Assembly (NCBI RefSeq): GCF_001856665.1
Contig: NZ_CP017781.1
Coordinates: 3,302,001 to 3,366,000, forward strand
Direction: 5' to 3'
DNA length: 64,000 bases
Source of the DNA: Rhodobacter xanthinilyticus
GTDB lineage: Bacteria; Pseudomonadota; Alphaproteobacteria; Rhodobacterales; Rhodobacteraceae
Shown here: positions 1 through 8,575 of the stretch, in pieces
How the letters are laid out: each line of letters begins with the position of its first letter
Numbering within the stretch: the stretch's first letter is position 1
Notes under the pieces: generated by a model
Told to the model about the DNA's origin: nothing
What the model saw: only the letters and a program-made list of their open reading frames with translations
Databases searched by the model: none
Program-made: the position numbers and the translations under genes

Positions 1-148
1 CACTGGTGATCAGCCCATCAAGGCCCTGCAGCGCCCATCCCGTCGTGGTGCCGAGGTCGAGGGCCAACAGGGTGCGGCCGAACCGGACGGCGGTCGGCAG
101 ATCTGGGATGGCCACATGGGGTTGGGTGGCGAAGGTCAGGTCAGCCAT
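1..148 (-). CDS. RuvC-like Holliday junction resolvase, N-terminal part (cut by window edge)
   Basis: The reading frame starts at the ATG at 148 and stays open to base 1, so only about 49 N-terminal residues are visible. Residues ~30-42 read LALDLGTTTGWAL, the RNase H-fold opening strand with the first catalytic Asp seen in RuvC-like resolvases of phages and integrative elements. A good ribosome binding site (AGAGGAG) lies 8-10 nt upstream. It follows the primase-helicase gene in the same orientation after a 467-bp gap, as expected in a recombination module. The family assignment rests on this single motif; other RNase H-fold nucleases are possible. Confidence 0.6.
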   Translation of the reverse strand, partial: MADLTFATQPHVAIPDLPTAVRFGRTLLALDLGTTTGWALQGLDGLITS

Positions 149-615
149 GGGTGGTCTCCTCTTCTGGTTGGCTGCTCGGTGGAAGGCGACATCGGGTGTA
201 TGTTGCGGAAGGTCGGGGATTCGGTTGTCAGGTCGGGTGATCGGACCCGCGACAGGCCCCGCGCGCGAAACCCCTGGGGGTGGGCGTGGGAGAACCCGCC
301 TGCGGCGTTCTCCCCCACCCCCGTAGGGGGTGGTTTCACCCCCTAAACTTGGAACACCGATCAAGACACTGACAGGAAACGGAAATTCCAGTTTCGGGAG
401 GTGGGTTTCGGTCGATCCTGCCGAAACTGGTTGCAGCGTAGCCGTTGCGCCATCCGCGCAATCCTGCAGGGGCAGTTTCGGAAGCGGGCCGAAACTGGTC
501 ACAACTTGACCCTGCGTGGTCCTGCGTGAGGATGGCGAGGCAGTCTCAGTGGCGGGGCCAATCTGGTTCAAACTGGTCCCTGCGCATTGCCGCGCAAAGC
601 AGTTGTCGGGGGCGA
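149..615. other. 467-bp non-coding stretch with hairpins and inverted repeats
   Basis: No credible gene lies here. The stretch holds a GC hairpin at 315-333 (CCACCCCC, loop GTA, GGGGGTGG) and, at 388-498, four copies of a CCGAAACTGG-type repeat in alternating orientation. It separates the resolvase and primase-helicase genes, so it could be a leader, a terminator region or a replication-initiation region. The sequence alone does not decide between these. Confidence 0.5.
388..498. repeat. Alternating inverted repeats of CCGAAACTGG (iteron-like)
   Basis: CCAGTTTCGG is at 388-397, its complement CCGAAACTGG at 421-430, CAGTTTCGG at 473-481 and CCGAAACTGG at 489-498. The last two form a 9-bp stem with a 7-nt loop. 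A diverged copy (CAAACTGGTC) lies near 569-578. Repeats next to a primase/helicase gene can be origin iterons or regulator sites; the function here is inferred. Confidence 0.55.
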
Positions 616-2928
616 TCATGGCCGTTCCCCCTCGGGATAGACCCAGACATGCGGGTTCTCGACCTCGAGAAGCGCGCCGGTCTGAGGCGATTTGTAATGG
701 GTCGGCAGCACCGCAACGCGGACGGGCGTGACTTCGCCGGTCTCCGGATCGACCTCCTCGCCGCCTGTAGGCATGACCATTCCCTCGACGCAGAGGTATC
801 CGAAACGCGAGCGTGACGGCCCAAGACCATAGGGGCCGCCGTCGCGGACGAACTTGATGCCACCCTTGGTGGCCTGCACGGCGATCCGGTCGCGGATGGC
901 ATCCTTGCCTCCCAGACCGCCCTTGTTCTCGAAGACTTCTGCGAACTGGTTGACGGTGTAGAGCCGCCCCTCGGCCGCCTCCTCGAGCAGGATGGAGAGG
1001 ATCACCTCCTGCTTGCGCACGCGCTCGGCGTCGTATTTCGCGCCAACCTCAGCTCGGACCAGGCGCTCGTTCATCGGGTTGATCTCGACCCACTGGCCGC
1101 CGACCTTGTCGATCAGCTTCGAGGGCAGCGCCGGGCCATTCCTGAGCTCGATCTCGAGTTTGCGCTCCGGTGCGTCCTCATCCGGCCGGTGCAGGATCAG
1201 GCCGGAGGTATAGAAGCCCCGGAGCGCGCTGGCCCCCGACAGGGCGAGGAACGGATCGTCCTTCAGCTGCTGCTTCGACAGCTTTCGCGTGTGATGGACC
1301 AGGATCACCCCGCAGGCGGGGTTGATGTAATCCCGCAGCACCTCGACCCGGTCCTTGAGGAAGAACATCATGGCGGTATTGTCATTTTCGCCGCCACTGC
1401 TCCCATGTGAATTGGCCGGACCGCCGTCGAAGATGTTGCGGATCGGGTCGATGCAGATGATGTCCGGGCCCGCATCCGGAAACGCCGCCTGGATGGCGCG
1501 CGCCACCCGGATGCTGCCTTCGGCATCGAGCAGCAGCTTCAGCTTGGGCGTTGCCACGAAGGTGTCGCGTGCTGCTGCCAGAACCCTGGCGGGCAGCGCG
1601 ATCTGGCCCAGCCGTTCGCGCAGGTAGTGATATTGGATCTCGGCCTGCAGGTAGAACACCCGCAGCGGGCGCGGCGGGGTGAAGCCAAGGAAGGGCTGAC
1701 CGGCGGCCATGTGGACCAGCCAGCTGATCGTCAGATCGCTCTTGCCGACCTTCGGCGCACCGCCCAGCACCAAAAGTCCGCCCGGCGTGAGCACACGGGG
1801 CGCGATGATGTCCTCGGGCATCGGGCTGGCATCGTCCAGCAGCGCGCCGAGCGTGAAGGTGGGCATTTCACTGGGTGCGGGGGCTGCGCTCTCGAGGCGG
1901 ACCAGCGGCGGCCCGTTCTTCTGGACATGCAGATCCCAGAGCCGCTCGGACTCGCGCTGAAGGCGCTCGATCGGCCAGGAGGGCCGGAGCATCGCGGAAT
2001 TGTAGCCGCAGATCGCCTGCCAGCCCTCGTCCTTCGACATCCGGCCTTCGTGGACCATGCGGATGAAATGGCCGATCGCGGCCGATGCGCCTTCGAAGCG
2101 GGACCAGTCGTCCTGCCCGCCCTCGCGCACTGGGGTCACCAAGACATCGTCGAGGCGGGGCTTGTCCGGGGTGACACTGCCGCTGGCGACCATCCCGGCC
2201 CCCGGCAAGGGCGGCATTTCGGCGACGCGCTCTGCGAACTCGTCGAGATCGACCTCGACGGAATGGTGCTCGCGAATTTGCACCAGCCGCTGGTTGCCAT
2301 GCTTGTGATAGACTGTGCCTGCCACTCTGATCGGCTGGTGCGCAGACCGAAAATGCGTGTCGCCGCCGACCTTCAGGGCAATCTCGCCCCGCAGGCGGCA
2401 AAGACTTGCCAGCGCCGCCCCCTCGGCGGGTTCGGTCATCTTCCACCAGACATGCAGCTTGGCTGCACCTTCGGACGTCCGCCCACCGCTCTCGATGATC
2501 AGGGTGGGTTGACCCAGATGACGCAACAGATGAGCGAGCTTGGCAGGGATGTCGCCCGCGTCGAGGTCGACGACCAGAGCCTGCATTTGCAGGACTTCGG
2601 CGGCTTTGGCCTGCCCTGCCCCGGCGACCGTGCCGGGGATCACGTAGACGGCGGCCCCTTCGCGCCAGGCCCAGTTGGCGAAGGTGGCGAGCTTGCCAGC
2701 TGCCGTGGCGTCAGCGTCCATCCAGACGTTGTGGGGCCGGCCCTCCTTGCCCTGCCCCATGTCGACAAAGCCCCGGACCGGGATCTGGCCCTCGCACCAG
2801 CCGAACACGACATCAAGGAACGTCGCGATCTGGACCGGGTCTGGCTCAACGCCAAACGGATCTTCTGCCCCCGGGGCGTCGTTGAAATCCTGCCATGGGC
2901 TGAAGTGGATGATTTTGTCGTCGCTCAT
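616..2928 (-). CDS. Primase-polymerase / RecA-like helicase fusion protein
   Basis: The 770-residue protein probably starts and elongates DNA replication of the mobile element. The N-terminal third looks like an archaeo-eukaryotic-type primase (RepB-primase/PrimPol group): VVDLDAGD near residue 120 would be the metal-binding DxD, and KLHVWW near 157 would be the second motif. The C-terminal half has a Walker A motif GGAPKVGKSD near 388-397 and resembles the RepA/AAA_25 RecA-fold helicases. The chosen ATG (MSDDKIIHF) overlaps the upstream gene's stop as ATGA. The open frame extends further upstream, but there it only shadows the neighbouring nuclease gene. The primase motifs are recognised by eye, so that half is less certain than the ATPase. 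Confidence 0.7.
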   Translation of the reverse strand: MSDDKIIHFSPWQDFNDAPGAEDPFGVEPDPVQIATFLDVVFGWCEGQIPVRGFVDMGQGKEGRPHNVWMDADATAAGKLATFANWAWREGAAVYVIPGTVAGAGQAKAAEVLQMQALVVDLDAGDIPAKLAHLLRHLGQPTLIIESGGRTSEGAAKLHVWWKMTEPAEGAALASLCRLRGEIALKVGGDTHFRSAHQPIRVAGTVYHKHGNQRLVQIREHHSVEVDLDEFAERVAEMPPLPGAGMVASGSVTPDKPRLDDVLVTPVREGGQDDWSRFEGASAAIGHFIRMVHEGRMSKDEGWQAICGYNSAMLRPSWPIERLQRESERLWDLHVQKNGPPLVRLESAAPAPSEMPTFTLGALLDDASPMPEDIIAPRVLTPGGLLVLGGAPKVGKSDLTISWLVHMAAGQPFLGFTPPRPLRVFYLQAEIQYHYLRERLGQIALPARVLAAARDTFVATPKLKLLLDAEGSIRVARAIQAAFPDAGPDIICIDPIRNIFDGGPANSHGSSGGENDNTAMMFFLKDRVEVLRDYINPACGVILVHHTRKLSKQQLKDDPFLALSGASALRGFYTSGLILHRPDEDAPERKLEIELRNGPALPSKLIDKVGGQWVEINPMNERLVRAEVGAKYDAERVRKQEVILSILLEEAAEGRLYTVNQFAEVFENKGGLGGKDAIRDRIAVQATKGGIKFVRDGGPYGLGPSRSRFGYLCVEGMVMPTGGEEVDPETGEVTPVRVAVLPTHYKSPQTGALLEVENPHVWVYPEGERP

Positions 2929-3692
2929 GCGGGCAGCCCCCAACAGCGTGCAGCCCATGGGCAGAAGCGGCATTCGAAGAAGTCGCGATTGGTGGCGATC
3001 CGGGGCAGCAGCTCGCCCGCATCGGTCGCCTGCAGGATCCGCACGCCCCGGTCCGACATGCGCTGCGCGAGCCCTGCATCGAAGGGCACAAGCTCGTGGT
3101 GCAGTTCGGCGGTGTCCTTGTTGATCGCCGTGAACAGCGCCGGATGGGCCGATATGCCGGGGACCGTCCCTTCCATGTAGGCCTGGTAGAGCGCGATCTG
3201 CGCGGCATAGACCGGCTTCGCGACGGCGACCCCGTCCTTGACGCAGGCCCGCCAGTTCTTCGCGTTCATGGTCTTGCATTCCCAAAGCGCTGGAACGCCG
3301 ATGCCAAGCGGCGCAGGTGCCGCGGCGATGATCCCGTCGACATGGCCCCGGATGCGCCCCCCCGCGACGGAAAAGCCGAACTGTTCGCCATCGGGGCGAT
3401 TGCCCTTGCGGGTGTAGAGGTCGATCCCGGCCGCGCGCAGCCAGCGGATTGCGAGATCCTCGAGCTGGTGGCCGATCTCGAAGATCCGCAGCGTCTGGCC
3501 GCCGAAATCCGCGCCCTCATCCTTGGGCGCGCCTGCGAATTCGAACTGCAGCGCGCGCTCGCAGGCATGGCCCAGCCGGGATGCGCCGAGATAGGTTCGA
3601 GGTGGCGTGGCCTCGCGCTCGGCGATCAACGCGGCATCGATGGCAGCGTTGACGCGTTCGGCGATGCCGGGGCGGTGATTGTAGTCCAGCAT
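2925..3692 (-). CDS. PD-(D/E)XK superfamily exonuclease (RecB/Cas4-like)
   Basis: This 255-residue protein has the core of a RecB-type nuclease: GHVDGII near residue 100 supplies the catalytic Asp, and ALWECKTMNAKNW about 25 residues later supplies the E-x-K. The C-terminus has two closely spaced cysteines (CRFCPWAARC), as in the Fe-S clusters of Cas4/AddB-type nucleases, although only three cysteines are obvious. The start ATG overlaps the previous stop as ATGA. Neighbours are a helicase and an annealing/ATPase set, which suggests end-resection during element recombination. The fold is clear from the motifs; the exact substrate is not. Confidence 0.75.
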   Translation of the reverse strand: MLDYNHRPGIAERVNAAIDAALIAEREATPPRTYLGASRLGHACERALQFEFAGAPKDEGADFGGQTLRIFEIGHQLEDLAIRWLRAAGIDLYTRKGNRPDGEQFGFSVAGGRIRGHVDGIIAAAPAPLGIGVPALWECKTMNAKNWRACVKDGVAVAKPVYAAQIALYQAYMEGTVPGISAHPALFTAINKDTAELHHELVPFDAGLAQRMSDRGVRILQATDAGELLPRIATNRDFFECRFCPWAARCWGLPA

Positions 3693-4108
3693 CAGAACGG
3701 CACCTCCGCCGTGGCGGCGATGCGCGACATCTCGGCGCCGTAGCCCTCCAGCACTTCCTCGATCAGAGCGGTGACCTCGGCCGCCGTGAGATCGCGAAGC
3801 CGCTTGTCCCAGCCGATCTGGTCCATCGTCTGGCCCAGACGCTTCATCACCAGCGCGATGGCCGCGCGCTCTTCCTCGGTCATTCCCTGCATGGTCAGTC
3901 CTTTGCGATGGCGGGCCGCGAACCAGGTCTGGCAGGGCATCGAGCAGAACCAGCGATGCTTGCGGGGGCGTGGTTTGGCGGGGTTGAAGAAGCCGAAGCC
4001 TTGCGCGGGACGCAGGCAGACGGCACAGGGCACGAAGCGTGGGTGCCAGAGGCGTGCACGGTCCGAAACCTGGTCGGGTGCAGATGCGATTTCCGCGACA
4101 TGGTTCAC
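3692..4108 (-). CDS. Small zinc-finger-like protein, probably DUF6511-type
   Basis: A 138-residue protein with paired cysteines in its first half (CAVCLRPAQGF, then WFCSMPCQTWF), arranged like a treble-clef or zinc-ribbon fold, followed by a helical C-terminal half. It resembles the DUF6511 proteins of alphaproteobacterial phage-like replication modules, but I assign this from memory of the pattern. The start is a GTG that overlaps the helicase stop as GTGA; its own stop overlaps the nuclease start as ATGA. Translational coupling with both neighbours suggests it acts with them, perhaps binding DNA. Confidence 0.6.
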   Translation of the reverse strand: MNHVAEIASAPDQVSDRARLWHPRFVPCAVCLRPAQGFGFFNPAKPRPRKHRWFCSMPCQTWFAARHRKGLTMQGMTEEERAAIALVMKRLGQTMDQIGWDKRLRDLTAAEVTALIEEVLEGYGAEMSRIAATAEVPF

Positions 4109-5796
4109 GCCGCCCTCCCGATGTCCGGGCTGGCACGGCCGACAAGCTGGCGGATTTCACGCTTGTTGAAACCGAAGGTCATCAGCGCCGAAGCGCGATA
4201 GCGGGTCAGGCCATAGTCCCGCCGGAACTCAGGCGGCAGGTATTGCAGCTGCTTTTCGGTTGCGGCCTGCTTCAGCCAGCCCTTCGATTTGAAGGCGCTT
4301 TCGTCGGTCTCGTATTCGTTCAGCCAGTCATCGGCCTGCGCGAGGCAAACCGTCCGCTCGCCCACGCCCAGAAGCCGGGGTGCACGCCCCTTCGCACCGC
4401 CCACCGCGTGCCAGCGTCCATCGAGAAAGAAGATCCCGCCCCAGGCATTGAAGCCGTTGGCCATCAGGGCCGCGTCATCGCCGAACAGATCGACCCATGC
4501 GAAACTTGACCGTTTGAGAAGGTCGATCTCGGACATGATGAAACCCGAGAGCGGGACGGCATCCTGGCCCTCGCCTTGCTCCTCCAGGTCGCGCGCGAAC
4601 ACCTCGCCGCAGAGCGGGCACTCCATGGCGGCAAGCGGGATTTCCGCTTCGCAGGCCGGGCAGGTTTTCGTCGGCGCCTCACCGGCCTCGGTCTTGCCGT
4701 CGAGGTCGACATCCTGTTCCAGCGTGCCGTGGATCAGGCTCGATGTCCCGAAATCCAGCACGATGCAGTCGGTCTTCACGACACCGGGGTGTTCCTCGGG
4801 ATCGACCGTGCGCAGACCGCGCCCGACCATCTGGATCATGGTGGACTTGTAGGAACTCGGCCGCAGCAGCACGACGCAGGAGGTGGGCGGATGGTCCCAG
4901 CCCTCGGTCAGCACGGCCACGTTGACGATGACGCGGATTTCGCCTGAGGCATAGGCGGCGAGGATCCGGCGACGCGTGCTGGCATCGAGATCGCCATGGA
5001 TGACGGCCGCCGAAACACCTGCGCCTTTGAAGGCCGCCGCGACGTTTTCGGCATGGGCGACGGTGGAACAGAAGACCACGGTCGGCCGCTCGCTCGCCTT
5101 TTCCTGCCAGTGCCGGACCACCTCGTCCGTCACCGGCGCGCGGTTCATGATCTGCGCGACCTCGGTCATGTCGTAATCCGCGGCGCTCTTGCGCACCGCG
5201 CGCAGTTGGTCCTGCACACCGACATCGATGACGTAGGTGCGGGGTGGGACGAGGTGGCCCGAGGCGATCAGCTCGCCCAGCCGCACCTGGTCGCCGACAT
5301 TGTCGAAGATCTCGCGCAGACCCTTGCGGTCACCCCGGTTCGGCGTGGCGGTGACGCCGAAGATCCGGCAGGCGGGGTTGGCACCCCGGACATGATCGAT
5401 GATCCGGCGGTAGCTGTCAGCCACCGCGTGATGCGCCTCGTCGATGACCAGCAGGTCGAGCGCGGGCATCGCGGCCAGATTGGTGGGTCGCGAGAGGGTC
5501 GGCACCATGGCGAAGGTCGCACGTCCGGCCCAGCTCTTGGCCTCGGCATCGACGACGGACGTGGGGATGCCAGGCGCGACCCGGCCGAACTTCGCCCGGT
5601 TCTGCGCGGTCAACTCGTCGCGATGGGCCAGGATGCAGGCCTTGGCATCACCGCCCTCGAGGGACTTCGCGACAACCGCCGACAGGGCGATGGTCTTGCC
5701 GAAGCCCGTCGAGGCGATGCTGAGGGTGTTGCCGTGATCGCAGAGCGCAGCGAGGCTGCGCTCCACGAACAGGCTCTGACGGGGGCGAAGGCGCAT
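4105..5796 (-). CDS. SF2 DEAD/DEAH-box helicase with zinc ribbon
   Basis: A 563-residue superfamily 2 helicase. Motif I is STGFGKT (residues ~29-35), motif II DEAH (~120), motif III-like TATPNR (~150) and motif VI QMVGRGLR (~330). A zinc ribbon with two CPxC-type pairs follows near 380-400, and the C-terminal ~150 residues are element-specific. It resembles RadD-like and phage recombination helicases that remodel branched DNA. It lies between the DUF6511-like gene (4-bp overlap) and the next gene upstream (11-bp gap), so it is part of one operon. Family assignment is firm; the cellular role is inferred from neighbours. Confidence 0.9.
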   Translation of the reverse strand: MRLRPRQSLFVERSLAALCDHGNTLSIASTGFGKTIALSAVVAKSLEGGDAKACILAHRDELTAQNRAKFGRVAPGIPTSVVDAEAKSWAGRATFAMVPTLSRPTNLAAMPALDLLVIDEAHHAVADSYRRIIDHVRGANPACRIFGVTATPNRGDRKGLREIFDNVGDQVRLGELIASGHLVPPRTYVIDVGVQDQLRAVRKSAADYDMTEVAQIMNRAPVTDEVVRHWQEKASERPTVVFCSTVAHAENVAAAFKGAGVSAAVIHGDLDASTRRRILAAYASGEIRVIVNVAVLTEGWDHPPTSCVVLLRPSSYKSTMIQMVGRGLRTVDPEEHPGVVKTDCIVLDFGTSSLIHGTLEQDVDLDGKTEAGEAPTKTCPACEAEIPLAAMECPLCGEVFARDLEEQGEGQDAVPLSGFIMSEIDLLKRSSFAWVDLFGDDAALMANGFNAWGGIFFLDGRWHAVGGAKGRAPRLLGVGERTVCLAQADDWLNEYETDESAFKSKGWLKQAATEKQLQYLPPEFRRDYGLTRYRASALMTFGFNKREIRQLVGRASPDIGRAA

Positions 5797-5807
5797 GGAT
5801 CAGGCCC

Positions 5808-6407
5808 TCACTGTGCCCAGGAGGGACGACCGGGCACCGGCGACGCAGGTTGCTGCTGGACCGGCTGCTGCGCCGCGGGTTGTGCGGGCGGGTGATAGCC
5901 CGGTTGCGCCGCCAGCCCCATGTGCTGGGCATAGTCACGATGGTCCAGCGTCACCGCGCTGCGGATTTCGTTCTTGTCGTCGCCGGTGGCATCGGTGCCG
6001 ACATCGATCCGGGCGAGGAACTCGATCCCATCCAGATCCCCGAGCCCGTTGATCCGCCGCGCCGCTTGCGCCTGCGGGGACTGGTCCTTGTCGGAAATCC
6101 CTCGCGCCGAGTTCAGCATGCCGCGGATCATGCTGCGGCCCATGTTGGCCCAATCGGGCCCTTTCGGGCTGTAGAGACCGATCAGGGTGAAGATCTTGCG
6201 CCGGGCATACTGGCCTTCGGTCACCGTAAACTCGCCGTTCAGGTACACGGCGCCGGTCGAGCCGCGGGTGGCATAGCCCCCGGTCCAGCCCTGCGATGCG
6301 TCGTCGAAGCCGCCAGGGCGGATCGTCAGCCGCACCTTGGCCAGCGTGCCCTTGGGGATGAGGTTGGTGTTGGACTGCGCGTCGTTGAAGTCGTTCCAGG
6401 AACCCAT
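5808..6407 (-). CDS. Phage-type recombination accessory protein, putative ssDNA-binding
   Basis: A 199-residue protein starting at MGSWNDFNDA, chosen because GAGGAG sits about 8 nt upstream. The N-terminal ~150 residues look like a compact beta-rich domain; the last ~35 residues are a Pro/Gln-rich disordered tail ending GRPSWAQ, a layout common in single-strand-binding and annealing accessory proteins (DUF669-like genes occupy the same position in phage modules). I do not recognise the family with certainty. Its place between an AAA ATPase and an SF2 helicase supports a recombination role. Confidence 0.6.
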   Translation of the reverse strand: MGSWNDFNDAQSNTNLIPKGTLAKVRLTIRPGGFDDASQGWTGGYATRGSTGAVYLNGEFTVTEGQYARRKIFTLIGLYSPKGPDWANMGRSMIRGMLNSARGISDKDQSPQAQAARRINGLGDLDGIEFLARIDVGTDATGDDKNEIRSAVTLDHRDYAQHMGLAAQPGYHPPAQPAAQQPVQQQPASPVPGRPSWAQ

Positions 6408-6426
6408 GGGGTGTCTCCTCTGCGGA

Positions 6427-7296
6427 TCAGGATTGCGGAAGGGGGTGATCGGCCGCGCCATCAGCGAGCGGCGTGAAGGTCAGGCGGCGGGGCGCGGGCG
6501 TGCCGGGGGCGCGGATCTTCTCCATCAGGCGGCCAAGATGCGGCTCTTCCACCGGGCCAAGGCGACCGGAACGGTCCTTGGCAGGGAAGCCCCAGGGGTT
6601 GATGGTGTGGCAAACGAAGGCGCGGTAGGGATCACCGCCGTCGGCCTTCAACTCGGCCATGGTGATCACTTCGTCGACGATCCCCGGCAGTTCGAGGCCG
6701 GTCTTCGAGCCGTCGATCTGCGGCTGGAAAATGCGACGGTTGAAGTCGTCGAACTTCTCGTCGAGGATCCCCACGAACCAGACGTTGCGGCCCCGGGTGT
6801 GCTGGAGGTGGGTCAGCCAAGCGATCATCTCGCGCCCGTGCAACCCGTAGGCCCCGCGCACATCCGGCTTGCCGGTCTTTTCCGACAGCGCCTCGGGTTG
6901 GCCCTTGCACCATTGGAAGCAGAGACGCCCTGCCACAGTGATCGAGTCGACGAAGATGGTGTCGTAGCGGTCGAGCGCGGCGGGATCGCCGAACTTCTGG
7001 CAGACAGCGGCATGATGCGCGGGGCTGTAGGGCTGTTCGTCGCGCAGCGCCGGATTGGGCCCGCCGATGAACACTGCGAAATCCCGACACTCTGCCCATG
7101 TGCGCGGCCGGATGCTGTCACCCGGCCAGCCCTCGATGGCCAGATCGCCCGCCTCGAGGTCGATGAACAGCGTGCGGGCCGGGTCGAGCGTCCAGAGGAG
7201 GCTGGTCTTGCCGATGCCGGACTTGCCGAAGATGCAACCCTTGATGCCGCGGGGCTCGGCCAGCCGCTGGTCGGCGGTGATGATGGGCAGGCTCAC
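6427..7296 (-). CDS. AAA_24-type phage recombination ATPase
   Basis: A 289-residue P-loop ATPase. The Walker A motif IFGKSGIGKTSL is near residues 21-32, and IFVDSI near 120 is the Walker B strand. This single-domain RecA-like ATPase type occurs in phage recombination operons beside nuclease and ssDNA-binding genes. The start is a GTG at 7296 with AGGAGG 8 nt upstream, overlapping the stop of the upstream gene as GTGA. The long open frame beyond it is a shadow of other genes. Function beyond ATP hydrolysis is inferred from the module. Confidence 0.8.
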   Translation of the reverse strand: MSLPIITADQRLAEPRGIKGCIFGKSGIGKTSLLWTLDPARTLFIDLEAGDLAIEGWPGDSIRPRTWAECRDFAVFIGGPNPALRDEQPYSPAHHAAVCQKFGDPAALDRYDTIFVDSITVAGRLCFQWCKGQPEALSEKTGKPDVRGAYGLHGREMIAWLTHLQHTRGRNVWFVGILDEKFDDFNRRIFQPQIDGSKTGLELPGIVDEVITMAELKADGGDPYRAFVCHTINPWGFPAKDRSGRLGPVEEPHLGRLMEKIRAPGTPAPRRLTFTPLADGAADHPLPQS

Positions 7297-7781
7297 GCGC
7301 GGTCCTCCTGCGGCAGGAGGTCGATCTTCAGCGTGCCGGTCTTGACGGTGCGGGCGGGCTCGAAGCCCTGGCGGATCGCCTCGGGCCAGGCGACATAGGC
7401 GCGCTCGGGCACCTTGAAGCTGATCTCGACGTATTCGGCCGGATCCTCTCCCGCGGCGCGGATGCGCTCGACCATGACGGCGAGCTTGGCCTGATCCCAT
7501 TCGACGCGTTTCGGCAGGTCGGCGACCACCGTGAAATCGCCATCGACAATGCGGACGGTGCCGGTGTCCTTGCCACAGGCGCGGCGCGCTTCGGCAGCGC
7601 GGGCGGCGTAGCGGACCTCGAGCGCGGTGGAAAACCGTGCGGTGACGGCCTTCATCTGTTTGGCGGCAGCATCGATCTCGCGCTGCAGGGCGGCCAGAAG
7701 CTCGACGGGAAGCTGGGCGATCTCGCCTGCGGGCAGGTTGATCAGCTGATCGATGCTGGGGGTGTTCTGCGGGAACGTCAT
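7293..7781 (-). CDS. Conserved phage/ICE protein of unknown function
   Basis: A 162-residue protein with a helical N-terminal half (leucine- and alanine-rich, residues ~10-65) and a mixed second half. Start MTFPQNTPS at 7781 has GAGAC 5-9 nt upstream, a modest ribosome binding site. It overlaps the AAA ATPase start as GTGA, so the two proteins are probably made together. I recognise no catalytic motif. It may be a partner of the ATPase. Confidence 0.65.
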   Translation of the reverse strand: MTFPQNTPSIDQLINLPAGEIAQLPVELLAALQREIDAAAKQMKAVTARFSTALEVRYAARAAEARRACGKDTGTVRIVDGDFTVVADLPKRVEWDQAKLAVMVERIRAAGEDPAEYVEISFKVPERAYVAWPEAIRQGFEPARTVKTGTLKIDLLPQEDRA

Positions 7782-7807
7782 GGGGGTCTCCGTGATGGGG
7801 AATGGGG

Positions 7808-8173
7808 TCAGGCGGCCTCGAGGAGGCGCACCGAAAGGGAGGGACCGGCCTGGCGGGGTCTGGCCCGGGCGATGGCGATGTAGGCGAACTGGTCGGGGCC
7901 GATCCGGGCTTGCACGAGGTGAACAAGACCCTGCTCGGCGGCACGCAGCGCGGCCGATGCCACCAGGCGCAGGGCGCGCTGCTGTTCGGCGGGCAGCTTC
8001 GAGATGACGGAGGTTGCGTCGACCGCGAGAAAGCCGCGATGGTAGACCAGCGTCTCGCCGGGGGCGGCCTGCGCGATCCAGGCCGAAAGCCCGACCTCGT
8101 CGAGCGCTGGTCCGGCCGCGCCGAAGATCGACACAACACCCGTGGCCCGGAGGATGGAATGACGGGCCATCAT
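7808..8173 (-). CDS. Small conserved protein of unknown function
   Basis: A 121-residue protein without a recognised domain; moderately hydrophobic, with an alanine/leucine-rich helix near residues 60-85. Its start ATG overlaps the stop of the HTH gene as ATGA, placing it second in the minus-strand operon. No signal peptide or membrane segment is evident. Codon use matches its neighbours, which supports a real gene. Confidence 0.55.
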   Translation of the reverse strand: MMARHSILRATGVVSIFGAAGPALDEVGLSAWIAQAAPGETLVYHRGFLAVDATSVISKLPAEQQRALRLVASAALRAAEQGLVHLVQARIGPDQFAYIAIARARPRQAGPSLSVRLLEAA

Positions 8174-8373
8174 GCCGCGCCCCGATCCGCGGTGCTGCGC
8201 CGCTGGCGGGCCTGCTCGTAGGCCAGCACATCCTCGAGCCGGTAGACCACACGGCCACCGATTTTCAGGAAGGCCGGGCCCTCGCCGGTCCAGCGCCAGC
8301 GTTCAAGAGTGCGCGCCGAAATGCTCCAGCGTGCGGCGAGTTCGGTCTGGTTCAGGCAGGTTCTGGTCTGCAT
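8170..8373 (-). CDS. Excisionase/AlpA-like helix-turn-helix protein
   Basis: A 67-residue protein of the HTH_17 (MerR/excisionase-like) type: the segment TELAARWSISARTLERWRW is the helix-turn-helix, and FLKIGGRVVYRLEDVLAYE is the beta-hairpin wing plus closing helix. Such proteins act as excisionases or as activators of element genes. It is the first gene of the minus-strand operon, just downstream of a dyad at 8470-8492. Whether it directs excision or transcription cannot be told from sequence. Confidence 0.8.
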   Translation of the reverse strand: MQTRTCLNQTELAARWSISARTLERWRWTGEGPAFLKIGGRVVYRLEDVLAYEQARQRRSTADRGAA

Positions 8374-8469
8374 CGTCCTCTCCCGGTGTGTTGTTGGGAG
8401 GAAGATGCACGGGGCGATGCGGGGATGTCGTCGGGATCAGAGTGGGATGCGGCGGGGGATCAGCCGGAC

Positions 8470-8492
8470 CGTTTCAATCATGGGGTGAAACG
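8470..8492. promoter_or_regulatory. Inverted repeat CGTTTCA-N9-TGAAACG, candidate operator
   Basis: A perfect 7-bp dyad with a 9-bp gap lies 97 bp upstream of the excisionase-like gene. Position and symmetry fit an operator for the S24-type repressor encoded at 9368 or for another HTH protein. The rest of 8374-8575 is rich in GGGATG/CATCCC motifs; I see no gene in it. Confidence 0.4.
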
Positions 8493-8575
8493 TATGACGG
8501 TGGGATCGCCATCCCCCTCCATCCCCCGGTGCATCCCACAGCGGGAAGCAAACAGGGACGCGCGGAGGGTCCGAC

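Noticed and set aside
1627-3180. 517-residue plus-strand open frame
   Set aside because: It is antisense to the primase-helicase gene, has no recognisable domain, and such shadows are common in high-GC DNA.
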